Source of the DNA: Stictocephala bisonia
Taxonomy: Eukaryota; Arthropoda; Insecta; Hemiptera; Membracidae
Direction: 5' to 3'
NCBI GenBank assembly: GCA_035578905.1
Contig: JAQJVL010000421.1
Span: 124,001 to 188,000, forward strand
Length of the DNA stretch: 64,000 nt
Shown here: positions 26,298 to 39,187 of the stretch, piece by piece
How positions within the stretch are numbered: the first letter of the stretch is position 1
Layout: every line of letters starts with the position of its first letter
Position numbers and translations under genes: made by a program
The notes under the pieces: model-generated
Database searches by the model: none
Told to the model about the DNA's origin: nothing
Seen by the model: only the letters and a program-made list of their open reading frames with translations

Positions 26298-29200
26298 CTG
26301 TATATAAACATGATTTGTTACATATATATAAGTTGAACGTAGACAGTAAAAGTAAAGTGCTGTCAATTAAACAAAGATGGACCAAGGATAATAATACATT
26401 TTTAATGAATATGCCTACAATTTGTGTACAATTTTATAATGATGAGTGCTAGTGGTCGTTTGAACTTAGATTTAAAGGAAGAATTTATCATGATTCAAAC
26501 TGAAATGTGGTAATTTGAGGAAAAATTTAACATAGTAGTATTTTGACTGTAATGGTCTTTTTTAGGCCAGCTACTGATTGTTTGAAGATTTTTTTTATGG
26601 GATAAGTGACTGAAAAATAGTTTCATAACCTCACTCCAAAAGAAAAAGAGATATCCTCTCAAATAATTAACCGAAAATACAAAAATCAGTTATTTTATTG
26701 CGTTACTAAAATAAATTATTTACATAGAACACTAAATTATTATTTATTTATAAAAAAACACATTTATTTAATATTTACTACTGACTGCACACTGAAGTTT
26801 TGTATCAAAGCAAACATATTTTTTTGTAAATTGTGTATGTCATCACATCAAAATGTATAGATTCACATAAAACATGAAAAGAAATAATAACATTTGGCTA
26901 TATTAATACTGGTTTTAAATCCCTAATGGGCTATTTAACTTTTAATTATAATAGATCATTAAAATATGGAAAATTAAAAATTTATGACTTAACATACTCT
27001 TTTAAAGACAATTAAAATAAAGAAAAGACATTTAGATAACAAATTATACTGCAAATAGAGGGTAACTTATTTTTATGTTACTCGTTAAGTTTAGATCAAC
27101 AATACATGTAAAGAAACGAATTAAATGTTGGGTGAAAAACATCTACACTTTGTAAAAATATACTGTTTTAATATTATGAATCCGTAAATGTTATATCAAT
27201 ACAAAGATAAGTATGACAGAAAAATTCCTTTGCTAAATCAAAATTAAAGTAATATCACATTGGCTAATATAAGTAAACAAAGCAGTTTATATTATATGAC
27301 TATCTCTGCTAGCAACAAACTAATCATATTTATTAGTCAGCGGCGTTAGCTTGGAGCTACTCGGATAGTTTCCGACCCATTACACTCCTGCTCCCTTTTG
27401 CAAAACATATTACTGCCTTGGCATCTTAGCTTAGAGTTAGACAAATGGAAACCATTTTCACCCACTAATTATATATTTCAAATTTTACTAACAGAAAAAA
27501 GTGAATAAATATTTAAATGTATACATATATAAAACATGGACATTTTTTATGAACTGTTAATAAATTATGTGTTATGGTAATTCTATATAAATAAATACTC
27601 TTTACACTATTCTTTTTAGCGAAAATTATTTGACTTGAATTTGCAGCAATAAATTCCTAACAATAAATTAACTGTAATATGATTTTAAAAAGTAAAAAAG
27701 TGATAAAAATAATAATTTAAATATGGCGTAAAAAAACTTATATTAAACGATTTTCATTAACAGTCCAAATGTTTGTACTTGTTTTATCAGATATTTTACA
27801 AGATATCTTTTTATAATCCATATAACTTATTTGATGTATCATTTTAAACGTAAATCAATATATTTTTAAGTTTTATGTTTTTTTAGTTACTATTTAAAAA
27901 TTAATCAAGAAGTAAAATATTGTACACAACATAAGTATCAATCGTTAGCTTTTTTACGGAAGGAACATGTACTTTTAATTGACATTCTATGTTATCTTAA
28001 AGTACAAATCATTAGGAAGAACATAGTTTTTTAAGATAAATATATTCGGGCCTTTAGATTACAAGATATAAGTAAAGCTGGAAACCCAAGCTGCATTTTT
28101 TGTACGTCAAAGAGGAATATATCAATTAAAATTGTATTGCTTATCATAAATTCAATTTCCAATACATCATATGTCCTTATAATATAGTTTCAATATAGTC
28201 TTGTTCTAAATAAATAAGCGTAGTGCATAACTGGACGGAAAAAAATAAATAAAGAACAAACAAAAAAATAAAGAATCAAAAAAATAACAATAGTTATGAT
28301 AATTAAATAAAGTTTAGTATTAACTCATTGGAAACGTTACAGAAAATTTTAGCTAGTGAGTAAATTTATCAAAAAAGAAATTGCTATATGCATTAACTTA
28401 CATATTGTATGAGAACTTAAATTTAACGGAACTACAGTTAATGTTTCTAATAAATGGGTACAGTATAATATCACATAAAATAAAACGAACGTTACCTTTT
28501 TTTAAACATATTGAGTATACTTTTTTGAAGTTTTTGAAATCAATAATATTTTACTTCACCATTATTCCTTTAACTAAATTAGGTAGAGTTTGCTGATGAA
28601 AATCAGAATCTAGTTGCTCTGCAGGGTGAGTTTCCAAATGTCCAATTGTAACAACATTTGCATTGCACTACTCTCAAGTTGTACTTAGTTAAAACCCACT
28701 CAGCACAATCTTGCGAGGAAATGGAATCTTATATATTTGCCAAGAAATATAAATATAATTAGATTTTTAAATCTAAATATTGGAACATACTTTTCTTTAA
28801 ATAATATTTATTAGAATAATAAATGTATTATGTTAACTTTTAAAAGTGTAAAAGTTATATAACATTTTAAAAGTTATGAAAATAAATCAGCGTACCATTA
28901 TAATGTCAGCACTATGAGGGTAGTACTATAATCCAGCTACTTGGAGACAAATAGTTGTGGATATGTAAGAACTTATTAGGCGTCTACTAAATGGTTGCTA
29001 TTGATGTATTCGTCCATATCTCTACGTCGAAAAAGTCATAATAAAATAACTGCTTTTAAAATATAAGTTTTATAGTTATGAAGTAAACTATACGTATCCT
29101 TAGGCACTGGATAGTAATAAAAATTGAGAATAAACAATAACAGTAAAAACTAAACGTAACATTTGTATTTATTATTTTCTTTGATTGTATTTTATAATTA

Positions 29201-29741
29201 AATACAGTAGAAGTTTTTAAAGCAAATCATAGATTAGTTGTAAGTACAAAAAATTAATGTTCACAAATATCGTTTTAATTAAAAGAGATAATAATGTGAA
29301 CTAGTATTTTATACTACTAGGGTATGATTCTAATTTAATGTATAGAAAAAAAACTTTAAAACTAATTTTTAAATTATTGTTAAATGTAAAAATAGTAATA
29401 AAATAAAACTATTTTATCTGTATATTTATTAAATAAATTTAAATAGGTATTTAACTAATATAAAAACTATGTATTTTTTTCTATTTTTATACATTACATT
29501 TTAAATAAAATACGAATCAATACAAGGTTATTTTATATATATAAAAAACATAGTTAACCTATAAAACACTACAAACAGTTGTACAATAACTAGAGATAAT
29601 TTAAATTACAAATATTGAATTAGAAAAGCAATTTTAATTTTTAATTAATGCAATCAGTAATTAATGTGTAATAGCAGTACTTTGCTGTATAAAGTATGTC
29701 TGTTTTCTCTGATTTGATTGCTTTTTTTGCTCTTTGAATTA

Positions 29742-32085
29742 CACAGGCCAACAAAAAAAAAATTTTTGAAAACTTTTTTGACAATAATAGCTGATTTTTA
29801 TAGCTTTTTATGTGCTTAATCCAAATCTGGTCTTAGTTTTTTGTATCACCCACAGTTTTTGAGCAATTTGGATTTTTTTATATAGTTTAAAATCTCTATA
29901 TGGTATATATGGTAAAATTAATGAAACTATGTTAAATCACAAGCATGGTTTTTATTTACAGTAGGTTACTTGAAATAATGATAAAGTGTAGTAATCTAGG
30001 TTTCGGTAGTCAGATGGAATTGGTTTATACTTCCTTTCTCTTTTTTCTTTGAAGCTTCTTGTATAGCTTTTTCTGCGATGAGTCGCATGTTGAGCTTCTC
30101 GGTGAAGCGGCCAACAGTAGTCCCCCATCCTGTTGATGTTTCAGCGGCCCTGGTAGCGATTTTCCATCAATTTAATATCTTGGTGAAAACGCTCACCCTG
30201 CTCCTCACTAACATCTTCCAAATTTTCCGGGAAGTAATCAAGATGAATGTTCAAAAAATGAACTTTCAGGCTCATCAAACATCCTAATTTTTTAAACTTC
30301 TTTAACATGTTAGCTACAATAGTACCATATTCTGGGTCTTTTGCATTTCCTAAGAATTTTGTAACAACTTCCTTAAATTGATACCCATGCTTCTTTCTCA
30401 TTTATCGTCATTGTGGTTTCAAAGGTAACATCGAACATCATTTTTCGAATGTCGGGTCCTACAAAGACGCCTTCTTTAAGTTTAGCATCTGTAAGTTTTG
30501 GAAACTTTTGGCAGAGATACTTGAAGCAAGGTCCATCTTAAGCAATGCTTTTACAAATTGTTTCATAAGGCCTAACTTTATATGTAGAGGAGTTAAGAGA
30601 ATGTTTTTAGGATCTAAAAGATTTTTGTGGAGAATGTTCTTCTCGCCAGGTTTCAAAGACTTCCTCACAGGCCAGTTCTTTGTGCACCAATGTTGATCCG
30701 TAGCTCTACTGTCCCATTCACACAAGAAACATGGGAATTTAGTGAAACCAGCTTGCTGACCAAGAAGCATTCATGTTACTTTTAAATCGCCACATATCAT
30801 CCAACCATGAGCAGAATAGCCAATTTTATTCAACACTATTTCTAGGTTTTTATAGCTCTCTTTCATATGTACAGAATGGCCAACAGATATAGATGCATAA
30901 GTGTTACCATTGTGTAATAAAACAACTTTTAAACTAGTTTTGGATGAATCAATAAACAGCCTCCAGTCTTCTTTTTTGTATTCAACACCGAACTCGTTCA
31001 TCAGACCTGGAATGTCTGAGCAGTACACCAAATCACCTTCTTGTACAAAAGATGTTGAAAACTGCTGCTCTCTCTTCCTATACACATGTATGCTGGTTCC
31101 AACTTCCAACAAGTTCTTTTCTTTTAGTCTAGAACCAAGCAATTCAGCTTTTTCTTTTGTTAACCCAAGACCCCTAACCAAATTGTTAAGCTCGATCTGC
31201 GTAAACAGTTTAGGCTCTATATTTCCTGTAGTACAATAGAAATCTTCATCATCTTGCTCATCTAGCTCTGACTGTACATCAGAAAACATTTCAGTTTGAA
31301 CAGAATTCAAATCATCTGGAGGTTCTGGGACCGGTAAATCTACATTGTGCTCTACTGGTCGGATGGCGGATATTAGGTTAGGGTAGCTTATTACCTTCTT
31401 ATTATGGTAGTAATAAGTTAATATGGAGTTATGGCCAGTAATATCAATACTGCAAAAGTAGCAATCATCAGTGTGGTTTCTAGGTTCCCTCCATACCATA
31501 GGAACAGCAAACTTAAAGGCTTTTTTCTCCTTTTTTGACCATTTTCTAAGATCTTCAACGCAAACATAACATACCTTATGCGGGGCCCAAGATTTATCCA
31601 GATCACCAAGTTTAATTCCAAAATATGAGAAATAAACCTTTTGCACAAAGTCTGTAATGTTCTTTGCTGTTTTTTAATAACAAACTCACCACAAATATAA
31701 CAAAAACTGTAAGCAGAGTTCTTACAACCGCGTTTAGACATTTTACTGAGCACATGTACTGGAAACCAGAAAGTGAGGTTAGGTTGGCAGTAAACAAAAC
31801 ATCAGCTGTGAACAGAAAAACATAATCCCTTTTTCTGAACAGTAAATGTGTTTCAGCAGTGTTGCCAACTCTTCTACAGCCAGTACAAATTATTTTACAA
31901 TTCCATTTGAACTATATAAAAAATGTTAAATTCTTTAAAAATAACAAAATTTAATAAATGTATGTGCAAATGTGAAAAAATGGTAGGTGATAGAGCTTAA
32001 TAAGTGTCAAATTTGGGTTTAGCACCCTAAAAAACATAGGAATAAGGTGTTTTAAGAAGAAAAGTTTTTCCATCGTTGGCCTGTG
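29742..32085 (-). mobile_element. Inactive DNA transposon, 2344 bp, TTA target-site duplication
   Basis: The ends are exact inverted repeats, CACAGGCCAAC at 29742-29752 and its complement at 32075-32085. Each is flanked outside by TTA (29739-29741 and 32086-32088), so the full unit is present. A weaker inner similarity (GAAAACTTTT) follows on both sides. The single gene inside runs on the minus strand. A 3-bp duplication with CAC ends is compatible with CMC/EnSpm-like elements, and a TWA target also fits PIF/Harbinger. The superfamily is left open. Confidence 0.85.
30006..31753 (-). pseudogene. Broken transposon-encoded protein of an uncharacterised arthropod family
   Basis: Translation in pieces gives a cysteine-rich N-terminus (SFCYICGEF; APHKVCYVCVEDL; DDCYFCSID), an acidic linker (SELDEQDDEDFY), a central block (WRLFIDSSKTSLKVVLLHNG; GWMICGDLK), FPCFLCEWDSR, and a C-terminal block FSEEQ-type motif (EEQGERFHQDI). 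I know this set as a multi-copy protein family in insects and other invertebrates with no settled function. Its place between terminal inverted repeats suggests a transposase or accessory transposon protein. Damage: a frame change in an A-run near 31.67 kb, a TGA at 30773-30771, frame changes near 30.50 and 30.41 kb, and a TGA at 30143-30141 where the family has Trp. It cannot make a working protein. Confidence 0.75.
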
Positions 32086-32188
32086 TTATTTTATATAGTT
32101 AAAGTATTTACATTTTTTACCACTTCAATCGCCAGGTTACATGGGTCTACAGACATGTGCGTTAACTCTACTTGACGAGTGAAGTATG

Positions 32189-32270
32189 GACCCTTAGCTC
32201 AGCTGGGGGTTCGAACCTTGGACCTTGTCATCCGTAGTCCGAGGCCTTTTTCCACTGAGCTACCACACCA
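32189..32270 (-). repeat. tRNA-like sequence, probable SINE head
   Basis: On the minus strand an A-box-like TAGCTCAGTGG is followed by CCTCGGACTACGGATGACAA and a B-box GGTTCGAACCC, in tRNA-like order and spacing, recalling tRNA-Arg. The acceptor stem does not pair as in a real tRNA, so it is not called as a tRNA gene. The end, CCAGCTGAGCTA, is complementary to the A-box region. It lies about 100 bp outside the DNA transposon. Confidence 0.5.
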
Positions 32271-33606
32271 GTAATTCATTAATTTAAATAATATATAACT
32301 TTTAGAAATGCATATGTCTTCTTTCTTCGTAATGCTTATTTTCAATTGTTGATGAAATACGTTTTTTATGATACATATTTAAAACATTTCTAATATAGGC
32401 ATACTCAAGATAGTTATAGTAAACTATGTTGATACTTTTCACTAATTATGTATTTGTAATATACATTCCATTCCAAAGATATTTCCTTATATTTTATTTT
32501 TCTGTATTTCTGCTCACGATTACTGTCTTAAATAACATTTCTAAGTGCAAGAAATAACAATCAAAAGATTATTGTTTGGTCAACTAAACAAATTAGATTT
32601 TTCCCTTAGTTAAAATGTTATGTAACTATAAGTCACTTCCTGTCTGTCGAAAAGAAAGTAAAACAAATGCACATGGTTATATAGTACTTTTTATTGGTCT
32701 GTTTATTCTTCTGCCAGATGTGTTAATGCGTCAAATGCCTGAATTACAATGAAAAAAATATACTTTCTATACTTAATAATGTTAACAATGACCTGAAATG
32801 TACGTATATTGGACTTTCTCTACAAAATAATCAACATTTAATATTAACTATTTTTATAAATATATAACTATAACGAAAATAGCTGTAGAGTACTTAAAAC
32901 GAAGTAAAACTTATTTTGTTTTAGTTATATTATGGAAAACATTTGTATGGTTTTATTTTTTTTAATTAAAGGTAAATAAATTTAAAAAAAACTTTAAAAT
33001 GTAAACATATTACTTAATTATTAATTCAAACATTTTCGTTTTAAAGATTTTTAAATTTTCAAAAACACAAATTTTACTGTTTAATTTATAAATAAAAACA
33101 CGACAAGCATTTTTCACAAATTACATGTACTATATACTTATACTGTCATATTTTGAGAATTTCATTACACATTAAAGTTAATGAAGTAATCCTAAGAATA
33201 TAGCCTGACGATGCAGAATGACAAGCGTCTATTAGACCCAATAGAGGGAAGATCCACGAAGGCCCGACCCATTACCAACTAACCCTATTATAGGGGTGTA
33301 AGCTGCCCAAAGCCCCTGGCTCCTTTCCAGCCCATTTAACTCTCACTTCCAAACATCCTCACTGCCAATTAAGACCAACTCCGGGCGTTCACGAGCACCA
33401 AACTCTCTCCACACTGTAGACGCCATCTTATATTATGCAAATACTTACACTTGAATCATACATTCTAGAGGTTTTTATTTAATATTTGTACCTTTTTTAT
33501 ATCATTAATTACTAATTTACTAGTTAAATATTATCAGTACTAAATTACTAATACTAAGCATTTCAGACCACCCATCACACACAGACCCATGACGTTAATG
33601 GCTCCA

Positions 33607-33646
33607 AACGTAGAACAGTGATGACTAACTGTTCTACGTTAGTCAT
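33607..33646. repeat. Two overlapping stem-loops
   Basis: AACGTAGAACAGT (33607-33619) pairs with 33628-33640. ATGACTAAC (33621-33629) pairs with GTTAGTCAT (33638-33646). The two stems share bases and cannot form together. Confidence 0.8.
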
Positions 33647-35017
33647 ATAAGTACGAATTTATCTTGTCTTTTTTTGTATATGTTATACAAAAAAAAGCTT
33701 ATATTGTATATGTTATAATTAGACCGGACGGACAGTAAGCGACATGAGTGTTATATTTGGCGCGAGCAAGTGTTCCAGCAGCGGAGGGATTCGTTTCTCA
33801 CTTCGTTGCCGTCACTTACGTCCGGGGTGTGTACACCTTTGTGGAAGTGCTTAGCTTTCAAACAGTTTTTAGCTGAAAAAAAAATTATTTTAATCGTCTC
33901 TAAAAGTGTTTTAATTGATATCTATTGTTTTAAATACTATTCATTGTGTTATTGGAACTATTAATTGTCATTTTACTACTGAATAATGTTTTAATACAAA
34001 CGTTCTAAGTATTTATTTAATATATTCGTTAGTATAGATCAAACCTACCAAAGTTCACTCCTACTAATGACGTAGTGGGCGGGGCTTGCCAATACGCCGC
34101 CAACACGTGGCCTTCCCTTATCCTGGTTGCTATAAATAATTTTAATGTAATCACACTATGGGGAAAGATTATAACTCTGTCTCACATATACCCCTAAGTG
34201 TATCTCACTTGCACATGTGCATTTAGAAGGTTGCTTTTTTAGAGATCTTTTTGTAGTTGCTTGAATTAATTAAAAAAAAATAAATAAATAAATAAATAAA
34301 TAAAACCGGTCAGTAATGTCCATTTCGTAATCACATCTATTAATGTAAGAAGTTTACTAATTTCATTAGAATAAATAAATAAATAGAATAAAATGACATA
34401 TAAATGCCTTTTAATTGCTAACTCTCCATCACCATGTATGAGTATTAACAACAATTTACAAATATAAAAGATATGTTGAATAATATGAACTTGTCTAACG
34501 TAAAGTAATTAATTTCTCAACAGACTCGGTATGTCCTTGAGGCTAAACATCGACCAGTGGTTTGATTAAAGTTTTCTAATTATAATGATGAGATTAATGA
34601 TTGGATAAAACTACAATTGTTGAAAACTAAAAGTTATATCGTAATCTCTACGTTTATATTAAGTATTATTAAGTCATCATTGTTCACGGAAGTAGCTTAA
34701 TAATATTATACCACTTAAATGTTTTAACTAAACACATTGTGTATAACTAACTACAACAACGTACGTGGTCATACGTGATTTTGGTCAGATTATACTCAAT
34801 ATCACGCTAATAAAGTTACATATATAACTTAATACATTTCTGGGTTGAGAAATGTAAATAATCTAAGAATACATTTACTTGAATAGTTGAATACATATAC
34901 AAATAATTGAATATTAATAAATGTACGTACTTTATTTGCTTACTGTGAAGATTGAAAATCTGTTATATGGTTTTTTACGATTTGGGCAACAATGCGATTT
35001 TCCAAGTAGTAACAAAG

Positions 35018-35046
35018 AGAGGTTAACCTCTTGGATGAGCTCATCC
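35018..35046. repeat. Two adjacent perfect 14-bp palindromes
   Basis: AGAGGTTAACCTCT (35018-35031) and GGATGAGCTCATCC (35033-35046) are each fully self-complementary and are separated by one base. They lie in a chance reading frame on the plus strand and near no recognised promoter. Confidence 0.85.
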
Positions 35047-35660
35047 TATAAAGTTAAACCAGCTGTGACTCCACAATGGTGCCAAGCTTTCTTAGATCTG
35101 TAATAAAGTGAATTGTTTACTCAAGAATTTATTTGCCACTACCGTGAAAAACGTCTTTAATAGTCGTTTTGGACAAAGATGTTATTTAGTATATCTTAAT
35201 TATTTTATGAAAATATGGTGATTTGTTAAAAGAGCAAAGGTGAACTAGTGTTTACATTTAATTTGCATAAAATGTTCTCTAATAAATTTACTTAACATTT
35301 TCAACTAACTAATAAAATTTTGAAAAATGTAACTCGAAAATTATTTGGACCCTAATCCAACTTTGATGACCAAATTTAATGAATTTTAAGTGACTAATTA
35401 TTATATAGAATGTCAGTCTAGATGAATAGAAATGTGGTTACCAGTTCAAGACTTTAATAGAATGGATTGTTTGAGAGAACCCCGTTCATTTTATTTAATA
35501 TAATCTACAACATTCTATAGCCTTAAATTATGTTACAAAATATGTTGAAATAAAAAAACGGTAACTGTAATGCTGTTACATGTTTATAGTGTTTTATTGT
35601 AAAAACAATCAATGTACAAAAAGAAAATGTAAAATTGTGATTTTTGTACATATAATTAAC

Positions 35661-36021
35661 TAATTAATTCACTGCCCTAAGGTTCCGACGTTATCACAAG
35701 AACCTTGCATGCAGCCCTCCTGCCCGGTAACTAGTTCGGGGTCACCTTAAAACCATTAGTTCTCAGGATAGGTTAAGAGAGAGCTTCTTTGCATAACATA
35801 AGGTGTCAAAACAGACGTCATTTATCTTTTTAACTTTAATCTATTCATCCACTGTCCTCAGGTTCCGACGTTATCGCAAGAATCATGCATGCAGACCTCC
35901 TGCCCGGTAACTAGTACAGGATAACCTTTAAACCATTAGTTCTCAGGTTAGGTTTAGCGAGAGCTTCTTTGCCATAACATAAGATGTCAAAACAGACGTA
36001 TTTTATTTTTTTAACTTTAAT
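35661..36021. repeat. Tandem duplication, about 180-bp unit, two copies
   Basis: GGTTCCGACGTTATC occurs at 35681 and 35861, exactly 180 bases apart, and similarity covers both units (CCTCCTGCCCGGTAACTAGT; ACCATTAGTTCTCAGG; GAGCTTCTTTGC; TGTCAAAACAGACGT). The copies differ at about one base in ten, so it is not very recent. Confidence 0.9.
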
Positions 36022-36875
36022 GTATATTAGTGGCATGAACAAAGTAGTCATTGAAAAATAATAAATATGTCCCCATGTTGATTAGGTTAAACCTAAATGT
36101 GTCAACCTTTAGTAAATTAGTCAACCTAATTTAGTAATAATCAAGTTTTAGAAATGTTTACTGATGTAATATAGAAGTTGAGTGTATTACCCTTCTCTTG
36201 AACCCGAGTCTAATGAAACCGAATACGCAAATTGAAGTTCAATGTTTTTGATCAATGTACCTGATGGGAGGTAACAACTTCGAAACAGTTACATACCGCA
36301 GACATCTTCCTCACATCTCAGAATATACATGAGCAATCTTAGGCTCTAATGTAATCGAACTATTTAAAAAATAAATCTATGTTCCTTATTATTATCACAT
36401 TGAATATAAACGTATTTATTGAATATAATACCACACGTCTTTAGATATGTTGGAAGTTTTTTGGAAATTAAATGTTCTATCTACATTTACGATAAAAATC
36501 ATGATGTGATTATTTTCGAGTCAGTTTATTATTTTGAATTATTAAAATAAACTTCCTTTAAATGTAGCGTTTAAAATAAAATATTATTGGAAGGTGCTTA
36601 ACTACTCAATTGATAAATACAATTGTATCTTCTCTAAATAATTGAATAATAAGTAGTATAAATAAATAACAACGAAACCCTCATCAAACAAAATTTGCTA
36701 AACTTTTTTAGAACACTTAACATCCTCGTTCATTAGAAAAAACTCCTGAGAGATGGTGAAAAGGTACTCCTCCCTTTACCAGGACGTCTATGTTTTCAAG
36801 TGTACTTGGAATTATATAATGAGAAGAAACTTTTCATTTATGAGTTAGGGGACTTATAGTTCAGAAAACATTTTA

Positions 36876-37206
36876 GACCATTTCCGTTATTTCACTACCA
36901 CTACTTTAAACGTTATTTTACTACCACTACTTTTTTTATCGCAATTACGGTTAAGTTAGGTTAGATTAGGTCAGGTTAGGGTAGGTTGGGTTGGATTAGG
37001 TGGCTACTTAAGTTGATCAAAAACTAGTAAATCCAATGATTGACTTACCACCGAATGCGCTTTCCGTGTGTTAAGTTCTTGGGAAGCGATAAGAAAGGCT
37101 AGAGATTTAATTTAGAAACACTACAGTGGACGTAAAAATGATTGGGGAAAAGCTTTTGGGGAAATATAATGTTTATAAAGCAGTAGTGAATTAACAGATA
37201 ATATCC
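36876..37206 (+). mobile_element. Tourist-like inverted-repeat element, copy 2
   Basis: The left end is AGACCATTTCCGTTATTTCA, then CTACCACTACTT. The right end is CAGTAGTGAATTAACAG followed by a damaged terminus near ATATCC. The core AATCCAATGATTGACTTACC is shared with copies 1 and 3. An internal run resembling TTAGG units lies at 36953-37003. No ORF. Confidence 0.75.
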
Positions 37207-38234
37207 ATTATTTGTCTGATTCAAAACTAAAAAAACAATAAATCTTAGACTTTCACAAAGCCATTCAATAAAATTAACGATTTACTTTATTGAAATTTGG
37301 AAATACATTTTTGACAATTAGGGGATAGGTTTAAAATTAAAAGATACATCATTTGTTATACTGATTACATATTTATAGATCTTGCTGTACTTAGTTCAAA
37401 TACAACTTAAAAGTCATTCACTCAGTATGTTTTAAAATCCCAATCCCTTTAAACTTTCTTATGAATAGAGATAAAAAGTGATTTACTTATTGGTGTAATA
37501 TTACCAACTGAATAGTTTTTAAATAATAAAAATATTGACACCCTTAAAAAGGGGTGGTTTGGGGATAAATGTGACTTTTTAAATAGACGCCCGTAACTAG
37601 TGACACCTTATTTATTAGAAATGTATTAAATAACGAAGAAATCAGATACAGACAACGCGTGTCCAAATATTATTGTATTATATTTGGTGTTATAAGTTCT
37701 TTAAATAATTGTCAATTCATTGTTTTATCTCTCTTGAAATACATTTTTAATGTTAAATTAATTAAAGGGTTTTGGAAAACCTTTCCAATTTTAAGAAGTC
37801 ACAAATATAATATGGTGATATTTAGAGATTTGTAATTGTTTCTATTCTTATTCTTGTTTTGTAATGAAACACTGTCTACATGTAACCAACCATCCAAACA
37901 AAAAGTTCTTCATACTTTTTAGGTGAACATTTTCACACTCCAAAAAACTCCTCCATTAGTCATATAAACATTTCCCAAAGTAATTTAATTAATCTAAATT
38001 ATTACATTGTTAATAGGGTGTACAGGACTTTAAGATCATCTAAAATACAAAATGCACATTTTTACAGATTTTCATTATTAATTCATTGTATTTTTCTTAT
38101 TTTATCGATTGAATTTATTTTTTTTCACGTTTATATATCAAATTCACCAATCATAATAATATATAGTATATGTTAATAATTTTGTAAAACGAAAACAAGA
38201 GCCATCTATCATAAAGACTGTAACATCATTGTTA

Positions 38235-39187
<953 letters not shown>

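Noticed and set aside
26195..26452. 85-codon plus-strand frame
   Set aside because: Antisense shadow of the second coding exon.
32189..32270. Functional tRNA gene
   Set aside because: The A and B boxes are present but the acceptor stem does not pair, so only a tRNA-like repeat is called.
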